Of a DNA stretch of 64,000 nt, positions 10,188 to 23,300 are shown one piece after another. The position numbers and the translations under genes were made by a program. Under the pieces are notes generated by a model. The model saw only the letters and a list, made by a program, of their open reading frames with translations. It ran no database searches and was not told the origin of the DNA. Within the stretch, counting starts at the first letter, position 1. Every line of letters starts with the position of its first letter. Origin of the DNA: Yponomeuta sedellus (Eukaryota; Arthropoda; Insecta; Lepidoptera; Yponomeutidae); assembly GCA_934045075.1 (NCBI GenBank), contig OW203734.1:6950516-7014515 (forward strand). The letters run 5' to 3'.

Positions 10188-11278
10188 CGAGGGCTGCTAC
10201 TTATGTATGCGGAATAGAAAAAATAAACAAATGTATATGGCTAAATATGCTTTTATTGTTTTTCAAAGTATTCTTAATTTAATTGATGGGTGGATGACCC
10301 ATCAACTAAATTTTTTGACCATCCAAAAATGTAGTTGTTTCCTGAGATGTATGACAGCTGGCATTGTCATGGTGAAGTATGATTGTGCGTCGCTGGTTGT
10401 TTTGGCGTATTTCTTCAAATACTTCCGGCAAACAAATGGTCGTGTACCACTCCGAATTAACCGTTCTGCGATTCTCCAGTGGTATTGTAGCCATATGGCC
10501 ATTAATACCAAAAAAGCAGGCCACCATTTGCTTTACAGTGCTTTTTGCACGAGCCACATTCAGCTCATTTTGAAACACCCAAACTGTTGATTGTTGTTTA
10601 GTTTCGGGATCGTACGCGTAGATCCAGGATTCGTCACCTGTGTAGATATTATAAACAGATTTTGAGTCGCCTCCGTTGATTTTTTTTAAGGTTTTCTTGC
10701 ACCATTCGACGCGAGCATCTTTTTGATCCTGAGTTAAGTTGTGCGGGATCCAACGCGAACAAATTTTTTTTACAGACAAATGTTCATGTAATATCCTATG
10801 AATGCTCGTCATACATATGCCCAGAATAGCCTCTATCTCGCGATACGTAACATGGCGGTCTTGCATTAAGTTTTCGCACAGCTTCAATATTTTGTGGCAC
10901 AACCACCGATTTCGGGCGACCTTCTTTAACTTCGTCCGTGAGCTTACTGCGCCCGCGATTAAACTCACTAAACCAGTGATACACAGTCGTTTTTGATGGA
11001 GCTTCACCACCAAAAGTCGAAGTTAATTGATCTACGCACTGTTGTTGCGTTAAACCACGTCGAAAATCGTAATAAATCATAGCACGAATATTTTCACGAG
11101 TGAGTTCCATTTTTTCAGCGATATGACATTTTAAACCCAACAAAAACAAAACACTAACGTATATAAGAGAAAAATATTAGCGGCCAGTATTTAAAAAAAG
11201 AACGAATTTGACCATGGAGGTCAGACATTGCGTTTAAAATTATTGGAATCCCAGATTCCGCATACATAAGTAGCAGCC
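10188..11278 (-). mobile_element. Mariner-family DNA transposon, internally deleted copy
   Basis: Terminal inverted repeats of at least 24 bp: GGCTGCTACTTATGTATGCG at the left (from 10192) and CGCATACATAAGTAGCAGCC at the right (to 11278). TA lies outside both ends, as expected for mariner; the right end lacks a CGAG present at the left. The minus strand encodes a mariner transposase relic. At about 1.09 kb it is shorter than the usual 1.3 kb because the last part of the gene is missing. Confidence 0.9.
10253..11110 (-). pseudogene. Mariner transposase pseudogene (frameshift, stop, C-terminal deletion)
   Basis: Starts MELTRENIRAMIYYDFRRG at 11110 (N-terminal helix-turn-helix part). The frame shifts near 10880, between SVVVPQNIEAVRKL and NLMQDRHVTYREIEA. 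Downstream in the second frame TGDESW and HHDNASCH supply the first and second catalytic Asp of the DD34D triad. After FLDGQKI a GAG-type codon has become TAG, and just after MGHPP the sequence jumps to the family's extreme C-terminus (EYFEKQ and stop at 10253). The third Asp and roughly 80 residues are gone, so the enzyme is dead. The jump coincides with a small inverted repeat at 10280-10305. Confidence 0.88.
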
Positions 11279-11607
11279 TAAACAGCGCCACGTATAGATT
11301 ACCATTATGTGAAATTTTGTAACTTTTGAACAAACTTTGTTACTTTTATGACTTAGTTTGTAATTTTTTATAGTATGGGCCTGTCTTTAACAAATTGCGG
11401 AAAAAATAGGTAAATTTGTATTACGTTTTCTTTTTAATTTTTCAAGCTCCAATAAAATTGAGAATTCGAGAATAATTTAAAGTAACTTTCAAGTAATTGC
11501 ATCACAGGAATAATATTTGGAAAGAAATTGTAACTTTTAGACGAATTTTGTGACATTTACTTAGCTCGTGTAACTTTAGACCTGATGGCTCCGGCAACAC
11601 AAGTTCT

Positions 11608-11724
11608 GAGGCAGAGAGCGGTCAGGCGTTCAAGCGTTCCGCGTTCCTTCGCCTCCAGAGTGCGCCTCACACAAGACGCGCTGGAACGAGGAACGCTTGA
11701 ACGCCTGGCCGCTCCCTGTCTGAT
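11608..11724. repeat. Short GC-rich foldback element
   Basis: GAGCGGTCAGGCGTTCAAGC at the left faces GCTTGAACGCCTGGCCGCTC at the right, with nearly matching arms of about 35 bp around GCCTCCAGAGTGCGCC. Looks like a MITE or foldback; family unknown. Confidence 0.65.
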
Positions 11725-11739
11725 AGAACCCTAAGAACA

Positions 11740-11960
11740 GTTTGTTCGCTTTTAGAATATACCTCGGGCTCTAGATTCGGCTTCGGTTTTCGCCGAAAGC
11801 ATACGAGTGTAATACTACTTCCTGCTCTGTATAAAACTTTTGGTGAACTATTAGTTCCGATTTCGAAATTGAGTGTCATATTAGTTCCGATATTCTATTA
11901 CGCGAATATATCCGATTCCATCCGATAGCAGCCGAGTATATTCTAAAAGCTTACAGACTG
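11740..11960. repeat. Dispersed repeat shared with 27110-27215 and 27965-28085
   Basis: Contains CGAATATATCCGATTCCATC and AAGCATACGAGTGTAATACT; versions of both occur near 27150 and 28000. Origin unclear. Confidence 0.45.
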
Positions 11961-12714
11961 TAGTTCATTAGAGCGCCAGTTTCCGTCTGTAATTTTTCTG
12001 CCCTTGATTCGTCGTATGTAGCAACCGCTGTATCGCTGCATTGGCCCAATATTCTAGATCGGCGCCGGCGCAATGTCATCAGTCGTGACACGGTAACCGA
12101 GTTCAGGAGGGGGGGTATTACACAAAAACGCATGCTTGCCTACTGGAGGGTTAGACATCGTAGTTAGGTGCTTGGGAAAGTCAAAGTCAAAATGTTTAAT
12201 TAATGAACGTCTAAGCTGTTCGTTTCACAATTAATAGATTATGTGGAGAAGAAACTAACAAAGAAATTATATACATATATCAAAACGTATGCCGGAATGC
12301 TGTAGCATTGACATCTTGATTCAGTCCTACTTTTTTGTTACCTCTTTGGAATAGAATTTAAACTCAAATAGAAAACCGGACTACTTCGAGTCGGTCTGGC
12401 CTGGCCTACCGAGAGTTCCGTAGCAATTTGTTGGTCCTTAAATATTAAAAGTAGTTCCGGAGTCGAGCTTCAAAACTATTTTGTGTTTAATCATTTTATT
12501 GCATGTATAGGTTTACAAGAACAATGTATTTAGCAACAAAATTGTCAATAAAGTAAAATTTTGGCCATTTGTCAATGTAGGTAATACTTTTTTGATTTCC
12601 ACTTCCGTTTGCTAATTCCAGATTATATGTTGATCACTTTGTTGGATAAAAACGAATTGATAATTCTAGTACAACCAATGTATACTTTACTGCAGAGTTT
12701 TTTATGTAGCCTAT

Positions 12715-12800
12715 TAACCTCCCCCTGCAGGGCGCAGGCCTTCTCTCAGAGAGAGAGAGAGAGAGAGAGCGAATTGGCTTAATTACCACGAGTGCCCACA
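12715..12800 (-). repeat. Dispersed repeat family D (minus) with (GA)n
   Basis: CCCCTGCAGGGCGCAGGCCT, a GA microsatellite at about 12748-12769, then ACCACGAGTGCCCAC: the reverse of the family D series. Confidence 0.6.
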
Positions 12801-12957
12801 GCGGTTAAATTTACTGCAGATTTATTTTACCTTAATTTCTACTGATTACCAGAATAACCTTCACACACATATCCTTATATTAAGACTTTATAAGGCAGTG
12901 CAGTTGACTCACGCAGCGGGCATGCTGGTTATAAAAACTGAAATAAAAAAATAAACA

Positions 12958-13075
12958 ACAACCCGACTGCTGGGCGTTAAGAACTAAGCACGTGGGACCA
13001 AACTGGGTAGCTCGCAATGTTGAATTTGGGTCCCGCCTTCTTAGTACCTAATTAATGCTCAGCAGCCGGGTTGTC
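12958..13075. repeat. Imperfect foldback element
   Basis: CAACCCGACTGCTGGGCGTT at the left faces AATGCTCAGCAGCCGGGTTG at the right, an imperfect inverted repeat of about 40 bp. It directly abuts the 5S-like SINE head at 13076. Confidence 0.55.
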
Positions 13076-13170
13076 ACTTTAGGTAAGCAACAACAGGCGC
13101 GGTCAGGTGCAGGATGGGTGACCATCCCATGACTACCGCTAGTGCCATTTTTCCGAACGCTTCCGTGTTC
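13076..13170 (+). repeat. 5S-rRNA-like SINE, head-only copy
   Basis: AAGCAACAACAGGCGCGGTC, then GGATGGGTGACC after the same spacing as in 5S rRNA, then GACTACCGCTAGTGCCATTT. The body and tail are missing. Confidence 0.65.
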
Positions 13171-13864
13171 CCTTCCGCTTCCGTTTATAGAAAAGAAATA
13201 AAAATGGTGTAAAGAGGTTTGCACCGTTACAAGTTGATATCGTGTCGGGACGTTTGGTTACGTTTTATTTATTTCAGTTTTTATTTTCATCTTTTTAACA
13301 TTTGTATTTAATTTGTACTGATATCATGTAGATTATGACACTCCCGCAAATACGAAGAATCGATTGAGATCTGATTTGTCAAAATCTGCCTATTGGTTAT
13401 GGAGTTAAGCGGAAACATTGAATCGGACATACCTACATACAAAGGAGGACGAACATGCACAAACACAATACCGTCCTTTTGAACTTCGCCACAGTCGGGT
13501 AAAAACTGACCTGCACTTTGCAGTAGTGACCGTGTTCTATTGAAAGCTTCGAGGTATAGTTGTAGCTACTTATCCTTACTTAACAATCCTCTTGATCAAG
13601 AACTTGCTCTTGAAGGAACTGAAAACGACACAACCTGTGTTTTATTTATTTTTTGTTCAAACGAAGAATACATTTTTCCAGCTATTTGATTTTTACTTCG
13701 ACATTAAAAAAAAATTGAAAGAATATGGTATATCTTGTTATTTGCCGTCCTTACGGAGTTTGGTAACTGATTCGGCTGTCTCGTTCTTTGTGGCAGTTAG
13801 GTAGATTGTTAGACCAACGTTTGAAACAGAAGACCAGAGGATGGACGAAGACCAGCCATCCATC

Positions 13865-14000
13865 AGTACAAGAAAACCTCAGTGTCTGAGGTGTTCAAAT
13901 CCTTCGGGCCACGGTGGGCACGCGTGGCAATTAGGTCTATACTCTCTCTCTCTGAGAGAAGGCCTGTGCCCTGCAGTAGGACGCTTATAGAATTTATGAA
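13865..14000 (+). repeat. Dispersed repeat family D, copy
   Basis: GAAAACCTCAGTGTCTGAGG, GGGCACGCGTGGCAATTAGG, a CTCTCTCT tract, and AAGGCCTGTGCCCTGCAG. Confidence 0.65.
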
Positions 14001-14193
14001 AAAAACTCTTACCTGAGTTGTAATTTCTATGGAAGTATTCATCTCTGTTCGATCGACGGGCCCATAGTAGGTACTCTACGGCTGGATCGCCCAGCCGCCA
14101 TCTCAGGTCGCCAAAATTTTTTTGGGGTATTTATCTCGTTTTTTCTGGTTTCGAAAATCATAGTACGTGGTGATTACCTATATTATTTTTTCT

Positions 14194-14398
14194 AATGCAC
14201 TAACCCGTGCTAAGGACAATTTTAAAAACCTATTTAGAGGCTAAAAATTCCACCCATGCCGGGACTCGAACGCGCGACCTCTGGCTATCCGTGCCAGCGC
14301 TCTTCGAACTAAGTCGCCCATTAGCGCAGTTGGAAGAGCGCTGAAAGAGTCCCGGCATGGGTGGAATTTTTAGCCTCTAAATAGGTTTTTAAAATTGT
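14194..14398. repeat. Head-to-head palindrome of two family A SINEs
   Basis: A minus-strand SINE tail and tRNA unit (14194 to about 14312: ATGCACTAACCCGTGCTAAG, then CCTATTTAGAGGCTAAAAA) is joined at its tRNA head to a plus-strand copy (about 14313-14398) that ends in the same tail. The right arm has lost part of its tRNA unit. Confidence 0.75.
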
Positions 14399-15282
14399 GA
14401 CCTAGTTTGATTTTCGACATGTCATAATAATAAACACATTTTTGTCACACTACCTACCTGTGGAAAATATTTTGTGTACTTTATTGAATGTATGTAGAGT
14501 GTATGTAAGATGTTCGTCTAAATAATAAAATTTCTTTATTCTCTTCTTATTTTCTGTATCATCTTTTTTTAAAGATATTGCTGTCGGTCTAGCCGACAGG
14601 CTGTTTCACAATCGGTGGTAAACAAGACGTCGCCGCCATTGTAAGGGCAGGCGCCCGAGCGGCGACCTTGCCCCGGCGCAACATGTCCAGCGGGTCACAG
14701 AAGTTTCCAGAAGCGTTGTACAGGTTACTGGGTTATTTATAAACTACGGAATCAATGAAATACATAAAGATATTGTGTTTTACAACAACTTTTGTTCAGT
14801 GCCTCTCCAGTATTGGCGGTTGGCCATAATAAGCTCTATATGTTCGAATCCTCTCTTCTCTTTTTGCCAAGCGAAATAATTTTTTGACGCTGGCAACTCC
14901 AGCGTTGAAAATCTCCTGTTATTCTCTGATTCCATTCGAATTTTTCATAATTTCGGTTCTTTGAGTTTTTTTTTTCAAAAGAAATCTTAAGTAATAGAAG
15001 AATCTCGCCACCATGTAATAAAAAAGCGCCAGCGCCATGTAATAAAAAATATTTATCACAGCTATTAAGATTTTGGAGGTTCACTTTTTGTAAAAGTTAT
15101 TATAAAACCATTTATGATTTTTATTCCATTGGTTAGTTAGTTAGCACCCCAAAGCGTTTTAAAGTATCTTTTTACAGTATCTTCGGTAAATCATTATCCT
15201 ACATAAAAATATCAATTCAATATAACAATATAACAATTAGTTTTAAGCATTATGCTTGCTTTTTATTATTTTTTTTTTATTT

Positions 15283-15472
15283 TTAATGCACTAACCCGTG
15301 CTAAGGACAATTTTAAAAACCTATTTAGAGGCTAAAAATTCCACCCATGCCGGGATTCGAACCCGCGACCTCTGGCACGGATAGCCAGAGGTCGCGGGCC
15401 GGGATTCGAACCTGCGCGCGGGTTCGAATCCCGGCATGGGTGGAATTTTTAGCCTCTAAATAGGTTTTTAAC
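15283..15472. repeat. Second head-to-head family A SINE palindrome
   Basis: Same layout as at 14194: ATGCACTAACCCGTGCTAAG and the reversed tail at the left, CATGGGTGGAATTTTTAGCC and the forward tail at the right. The centre is scrambled, with GGTCGCGGG/CCCGCGACC repeated in both orientations. Confidence 0.75.
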
Positions 15473-15474
15473 AA

Positions 15475-18400
15475 AGCAGAATTGTTAATATTTTCATAAA
15501 CAGATGGAATAATAAAAAGCAAATGGTAGATGTTTAAAAATAATATATTCTCCAATGATGACACTACCTACGTAGGTATAACGTGATTCATGCTCAATGA
15601 ATTCCTGGAAGATAATGATTTTACTTTATATTCGTCTTTGTACGTGTTTCCTTTGTATTTTTAGTAGTGTAATTAATAACAATCAGACAATTTCGGTTCG
15701 CACACTGAAATAGGACTGTAGACCTGCCCCTTCACCTGACGTAATTTTGGTCGTATTGCACTTCAAATTAAGTGCAATTTATAAAACTTTTTTTTCACAT
15801 TTTTTTATTATTTGCCGTTAAGGTTAGAAAATATGTGAAGCCGTTTCGGATGAGTTCGATGACAAACACACGTCACACGACATTTAGTATTATATTATAT
15901 GGTCTGCACAGATCTGGGTATATGTGTGTTTGTTCTGTTCATATATTTCGATCGAATCAGTTGATTACTTTTGACAAGTTTATCCTAGAACGATAACCAA
16001 ATATGGGGGCATTTATGTTCATGCACACATACTACTTTTGCAATTTGCAGTCAGTGTGGACGACGTTTTATATTTTTCTTGTAAGCTTCATTCTTATCTG
16101 AAAAAGTGAAGTGTAGTGAGTAATCCTCACAAAGCGTCGATGCAGCAGTACACGCATACCTTCTGTACACTACTTCGTAAGTCTTCAAAGACATTAGTCC
16201 TTATAAGGGGTCCTGCAGGCCCTGTCAGTGATTTCATATTATGTGTCCGTCGCCTTATGATGAGATTTTTATGACACGTCTTATTCAATGCAGCTGGAAT
16301 AATTATATTTTCTTGCTGGAGACAGAAATGGAATAATGATTGTTTTAATGGGTCAATTTAATAACTTGATAGTAATAACATTAGCAAGTTTTTCCTGCGA
16401 TTTGTTTGCATTATTTATTTTTAAAACTTTATCGCAAACCAGAATTTTTTTCTCACCATGCGGTTGACTAAAAGAATTCGGTCTTATTACACGAATATCT
16501 TGTTTCTACGTCATTGCGTTCTAACAAAATGTTCTAAGCACTAGCTCTAAGCAAATGCTATGTCTGTACGGTGACGTTGAACTTGGCTCTGATAACTGTG
16601 TGCACAAATACAGTTCGCGACAGCTGCCGGATGGATGTACCTAACTGCACTTAATACGGTGAAATGGTCCCTCACAATGGTCATACATCGTTACTTACAG
16701 ACTCGCCTGTAGCCAAATCGCAAAAAAATATCCGCCCTTGTAATTTCTATTTATGTTTCATAGAACTATTTCATGTTTGTGACGTCCTTGCCAGTTACCA
16801 TAACACATAGGGTTTACTAGTAAAGTTTGGGACCAGGTCAATTGATTGTTTTGTGGAAGTTGTCATGATTAACTATAATTCATGGTTTAATATGAAAATT
16901 CCATGTATATCGCATAGCCTATTAACCCATAGGTTGGGAAGAATCCGCTACGTATCGTACAACGAACTGCCATATTAAACTATGAAACGCGGCTCAGCTG
17001 TTCCTTATAAAGTTCGGATATGAAGTTGATCATGTTGATACCGTTTTAAGTCTAAAATTTTGAGCAAACACCTAATAATAAAAGGTGAGCTAGTAACACC
17101 ATTAGTGTGATCACTGATCAACTCATCGACCTTAACAAGTATACTGTCTACTCAGGTTACGGGGGACTGCAAAGGGAATTAACATTGATTAATTCTCAAT
17201 GTGTCGCAAAAAGTTTTTGGTTTCCCTGTAGCTGTTGGGTGTCAGTTAATCCTTTATGAATACTGGTTAGTAAGTAGCATTCGTTCACTTCGACCAACGC
17301 CTTCCCCAAGTACGCTGGCTCTGCCCACGCCCACACTCATCCACCATCAACCAACCGCTACCAGTAATCTGCATGTCTGGTGTACCGTCCTAAAAATGCA
17401 ATCAATAAACTCGGTCTCATTATACCTACCATCTCGTTTCCACACCGTGCGCGAGAGTGACGAAACGCAACTATTTCAGGCGCGCACGCGCAGCTGTGAT
17501 CCCCGCGACGGAAATAGCCCTCCATCCTCCATGATATGAGCTTCATCGCAACGGGATTTTGAATGAATCAAATAGACATTATCTCTGATCTTCGCTTAGG
17601 ATCTAAGACGTCTTATGGACTGGCTCTTTGATATTTAAATTGTATAATTTGGATATAAATTGGCTCTTCTCCGCCTTTTAGCTCTTTTTCCACCTTCACC
17701 GTTTTTGTAGAATGTGATGTAGAATAATGATTAGGATTACCCTGAGAAGTGTCACGAAAAAGCCGGAAATCTGTTTTCAGCCAATTGCACCAGAAAGCAT
17801 GATAATAATTTTTAACCAACTAAACGGAGGCGGTTCACTAATCGAATTGTATTTTTTTGGCGTTTTTATGGAATATGTCGTTCGATTTCAAGGATTTATA
17901 TTTTTGTCATTAGATGGGTTATACAGCGTACAAAATAGATAAATTTTTAAATTTCGGCTGTGTTCAGGAGTTGAACAATTGACTAGATAAGTTCCTATAT
18001 ATTTTGATTCACAAAAAATCAATGCCATATTCCTGTGCAGAAAAACGCGACTTTTTGTTACAAACTCGTGAGAGTACTTATAACGAGTAGTGCTCACAAA
18101 CCACTGTTTTGCGGAATCACATATTTTGCTGCATATTTGCTTTTAGATGCGGACATTACACTGGTTTTTCACTCTAGCTATGTATTTATTATGAACATCT
18201 GGTAAAAGACATAAACAACGTTGGGGATAGAGAATGCTAATATTTTCATCATAAAGTATATTGGGCCTTGTTGCGTTTCAAATAAAGGTTAAAATAACAT
18301 GGGCGGGCATCTTCTGGTTAACAGTAAGTTTAGACCAAAACAGTTACTTGCAGTCGTATTTTATTAAAGTGATCCGCATTTACTGCATACGTTCTTGCAA

Positions 18401-18900
18401 CGAATAACATTTTTAAATTTCAATTCCTGGATTTATAAATCGTGCTGTATAACAGGAAATAAATGGAGTTTAATTTATTGCTGCCAAAAGTACCTACCGA
18501 TAAAAATAACTATAAGGTATACCGACGATTGAAACTCTGAAAAGGTGTGACATGCTATTTCGGTTTATCGGAAATGAATTAGTAAAATATTTGCAAAATA
18601 TCACTCTTTATAACAGGATAAGTTAGTACAGCATAAGTACAAGCAACCACTGGTATATCACTTGTTTGAACAGCTGAGCTGATTAAACCGTGTTGTAATT
18701 AACTTTATGATTAATACAATACTTAGGTTACAATGTATTTTTTCCGTATACCAAGATAACGAAGACTTACTTAATAGAAATGTGAAAGAAAACATGAATA
18801 AATACACTAAACTTAAAGAAAAAACAAATTTACGGATCAGACAAATCTGATATATTTTTTTACAAAATATCTACTCTAGAATAGAGAAAAAAAAAACAAA
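15475..18900. other. Intergenic, no gene recognised
   Basis: AT-rich intergenic DNA with a fragment of the family C tail near 16785-16845. None of the short open frames resembles a known protein. Confidence 0.4.
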
Positions 18901-18909
18901 ATAGGAATA

Positions 18910-19070
18910 AAAAATAGGTATACAGAGTGTAACAAAATCCCCTTAAATACATTCGAAAATAAGGTAAAAAGGGTTCGTCAATACGAACGAATTTTAATTT
19001 AGACAAAATATCAAAATTGCAAAAAAAATATCAGCTTTTCCATACGAACCTTATCATATGCGTTATTATA
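18910..19070. repeat. Possible dispersed repeat
   Basis: TACAGAGTGTAACAAAATCC resembles a repeat start I associate with lepidopteran genomes. No second copy is present in the window, so this rests on recall. Confidence 0.25.
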
Positions 19071-19257
19071 ATGTATGGAAGAGCTGGTCTATTTTTCGCG
19101 ATTTCAAAGTATCCCCTTAGTAGGTAAAACATGTTTGTATTCATTAATTAGAACCGCCCATTTTAGTATGCATTTATGGCAATTTCGTTACATCCAGGAA
19201 ATAAATGTATTTCAGGACACTTCAGGAAATTGCAATAACAGCGACATTCAACAGTTT

Positions 19258-19307
19258 AACCTCTATATCGCCTAAAAGTATTTGCACTTTTTCGCGATAT
19301 AGAGGTT
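19258..19307. repeat. Perfect inverted repeat, 14-bp arms
   Basis: AACCTCTATATCGC at 19258-19271 faces GCGATATAGAGGTT at 19294-19307. Confidence 0.85.
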
Positions 19308-19849
19308 CGATTATTAAAAGTAAAATCAAGTCTCGAATAGAAACAAAATCTAATCTACTTATATTTCTTTCAAAAGATTTCTGATGAGGAGCCACACTTT
19401 CCTTCAAACTTGACGCAGATGGCAGTTAGCGGTATAATGTCTTAGTTAAGCTAAAACTTTGAATCACCTTCAACACGATCTGGGTCAGCTGTTTACTTGA
19501 ATGACACGCACTCTGACTCATCGATTTTGTATTATTACTTGAAATTCCAGACCCCATCATCGTTTTAAGCCTTAAAATGACTAAATTGCTCATATCCTCA
19601 TTGATAAACTAGAAAATGTCTCCGAAGGATGAGTTACGTTGTGAACTTGTGACAGATACCAAACGATTGAGTTGTTGAATTCTGAATGTTGCATTCTACA
19701 ACACATTTTACACACATACACAAACAGAAGTTGCACATCGCGCAGCATCGCTATGCGTTATTAAAATCAAACTAGGTAGCTAGGCTCTGTCTGGGCATCA
19801 TATAAAATTAAGTAAATATATGTGCCCTGTATCGGTGAAGTTCTAGTAG

Positions 19850-20035
19850 CAGTACGTCTCGCTACCTGTGAATGGAAACATCGAGAGGAAACCTGAGTGA
19901 CTCAGATTTTCACATACCTCAACGATTGAAATTGCCCGTGGGCACGCGATAATTAAGCCCTGGATACTTAACTCTCTCTTTGCGATAAGCCCTGTGCCAT
20001 GTGGTGGAACGTATAAAGGCTACATACAAACCGAA
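19850..20035 (+). repeat. Dispersed repeat family D, copy
   Basis: GTGAATGGAAACATCGAGAG, GTGGGCACGCGATAATTAAG and CCCTGTGCCATGTGGTGGAA follow the order of the other family D copies. Confidence 0.5.
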
Positions 20036-20189
20036 ACCCGGCTTACTACATAAGTCGATCAAATTAAAAAAAATATTTATCTGAGTCCTTCACGGAGTTT
20101 ATGACTAGCCAATGGTGATCAATGGTCTAGTCTACAAAAGAATTCGTATTTTTTTTCAAAGCCTTCAAGAGTTCTTCTTCCAGCCAGCT

Positions 20190-20316
20190 TCATTTTGAAA
20201 GAGCGGGGTGCTACTGCGGCCTCCGTTCTTCATCTCCTTTCGCGGGCGGTAAGGCGACACCAAGAGATCTCGCCGCCCGCAGCCCAGTCGCACCACAGCT
20301 CGCGTCGACTCGACAT
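20190..20316 (+). promoter_or_regulatory. Tm1: Putative Tm1 muscle 5' UTR exon and promoter region
   Basis: A GC-richer block unlike its flanks ends CGACTCGACAT directly before a strong donor GTAAGTAC (GT at 20317). The first muscle coding exon at 25521 needs an upstream non-coding exon because it begins at an acceptor, and this is the best candidate. The transcription start is not visible; no TATA box is obvious. A second possible donor (GTGAGTAG) lies near 20455. Confidence 0.45.
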
Positions 20317-23300
20317 GTAAGTACGACCCACGCTCTTTTACCAGTGCCCGTGTAGTGAAGTGTTTTTTTAAGAAAAAAACTAAGAAGCCAGGATTGTGTG
20401 CATTGATTTTAGTTGGAAAAAAGTTGTCTTTAAAAAGTTAATCTTTTCGGTCGGTGAGTAGGATTTCGGTGCAGTGTAAATGTTTGCGAAGTTTAGTGGT
20501 TGTGTAAACTATTTTTTCGGGTTTTGTGAAATTTGCTACAAGCAAACTATGAGATTATTTTTACGATTCTAGTATGACAGCGACAATTTTAGAATATAGA
20601 TTTATTGCACACCCTTAATTAAACTATAATATCCTAAAATTACAAAATGTTCAAACAGATTTTACCTAAGATTCTGACAAAATTTACGATGATCAAATTA
20701 TTATGGGCATAGTGTCGTAAGCCAGCTCCGTTCTAAATCTATTTTTGAATAAGCGCGGTGCTCGGTTTCATTTCCTCGGCCAATGGGATAGCTCCCTGCT
20801 GAAGTTTTCCCGCGCTTTTGGCACTCTGCCAACTCGCTTGTGGCCAATCAAATGGCACGAAGTTGGGTAGCCGCTTTTCAAGCATGCCTATTGGACAGAA
20901 CAAGCTGTCAAACTTTTAGTTCTAACTTGTAGAGTATCTACAAAAAAATTCTCGTTTAATTTTAGAAGGGATGCCATTCATAGAATTATAGGATTTTATT
21001 TGTACCTATTAGTTTATATTCTGATGCCACTCTGATTCAGGCCTTTTATAATTTATTGTAAAATTCTCAATGAGGGTGGGTTATTATGGATTATTCCTTA
21101 CTAGTTACTCAGATGTAGGTCAAGTCAATCTGCCTACAACTTCGCGTCGTGTTAAAATCCTTAAAATTTTGCATCTTAATTAGGTATCTGGTTGTAAGCA
21201 CAGACAAGATCTTTTGGCTGTAAATTCTGGAATGTCTTTTACTCACCTTGAGCCCTCGAACCGGGTTTGCAAAAATAATTAAGGCCGTGAAGAATGTTTT
21301 CGGGCCTCTCGTACATTTCGTGTTAGGCAATACCCTTTTTCTTTATTGGTTTAGCTGTGCCAGTGACTTCTTGTCCCTGGGGTTAGATAAAATCTATATC
21401 GTCAGACAAACGAATGAAGTCTGTACGCTTAAAACCTTATAAATTAAGAAAATCCCTCTCCGGCCCTTGCCCTAGGCGAAACATCATGTCGATTCGTTGC
21501 TTCTAACTTCTATATAATATCGTGTATTTTTGTTTTGCTACCTATCAAATTTATGTGTGTGTTTGGCACTTTCGTATTAATTAGTATTTAATATTAACAT
21601 GAACAGGTAGTTAAATTGCCACTACGCCAAATAAATAGCAATTATTGATGTCTTCGATGGTGCAGCTCACAAATCCTTATCCGTGTTAATTATTTAAATT
21701 GCTTGAATATTACTTTTGGAACATCGCCAGCCGTAACCTCGCAGAAACAATAGTCGATCGAAATATTTACGTCACACAGCGAAAACGTAAACAATACATC
21801 ATCAACCAAAGAGGACGCCAATGATCAACCTTCTTCCGGAAAACAAGGTTCCGTGGCAACGACTAAAAAAAATAGGTCAGATTTGATTTTCCTCATGCGA
21901 AATAGATTTCTGTAAAACCAGCCAGTACATAAGTAGTTCAAAAATCCGTATTGCATTCATCATCATCATCAACCCATTATGTCCCCACGGAGGGGCACGG
22001 GTCTCTGCATTACTGTACAGTGATAAAAGGAAAATATTTGTTTAGGAAATGCATACGCACACGTTGATTAGACTGGAAGGAATTTCTTTGTGGTGCATGC
22101 AGCGTTTATTTGCTTAGTGCTTGTGTTATCTAACTCCTAGATTGACACGTTTGTAATACGTGCTAGAATTAAAAAGTACACTAAGCAATAAATGTTGCTG
22201 CGAATCAAAGATAAATTCCTTAGAATAAACTGGGTAATAAATTACCTGTGTCATCCTAAAGATAAAGAAAAGGAATTTAAAAGAATGTTTCTTTTTTATT
22301 CATCCTTCAGTCCGACTAATGACCGATCTTTTATTTGCCCAAATAAATTCAAACAAATTCAAAATAAATTCGTATGCCATGGCCATGAGTCAGACCGGAA
22401 CTATGCATTTTGAAATAACGCATGCATGCTGCATGAACGGTATTATTATAGGAATTAATATTAGACTTATGGTTCACATTCTGATTGTGTCCTTTACACA
22501 TTGACCTGACGTGACGTCATATCAACTATTGTTTTAATTCCAAAGTAGATGAATAAATGACGTTCTAATGATATAACGTCACATCTGAAAATACTACGTA
22601 CATACATAAACTCACGCCGGAGCAAGTTGAGTATCCTGGGAGGGTAGGCAGAGGCCAGGGTTTGACACTATCTTGACAATTTTCTTTCGTCTCTTTCTTT
22701 TCTTTCGCATCATTCTAAAATTAAAAAACTAGTTATGTCAGATGCTCGTCAAATTTTTTGTAATATTGCGTCTACTTGAAGGTAGTTACAATATTAGATG
22801 AACTGCGAACAAGACAAATCTATCTCAAATCGCTGTGAAGTCTTACCGTTTAGTCTTCGGCCGTGAAGAATTATCTCGACTTAACTCCAGTTAATTGGAT
22901 CGCGGTGCTTGACCCCTAAGCTGCTGACAGAGACAGAGACAGGATCTAATTAAAAATGTAGCACGATTAGAAAAGAAAGAATTCTAACTTGGCAGCATGG
23001 ATTAGCGGGGAATAAAAACAAACGTTTGTGCTTGTACAGTGGTCTCTTGAAGTCTATAACAAGAAACACTTAAGCACTTTAGTACTTTGCACTTGAGTTT
23101 TGTCTATGGTAAAATTAAAAGCTTATCTATTGTGGTAAAGGTAAAAGAACATGGGCGTTCCGTCTTATTTATAAAAAACACGATTCCTTAAAACACTCCT
23201 CACAGGGTGTTCAAAAAGTGGCAAACAGAGAAACGTAACCACAGGTTACGTTTCTCTGTTTGCCAGATACGAATATTATTTATTGTACACACCAGAAAAT

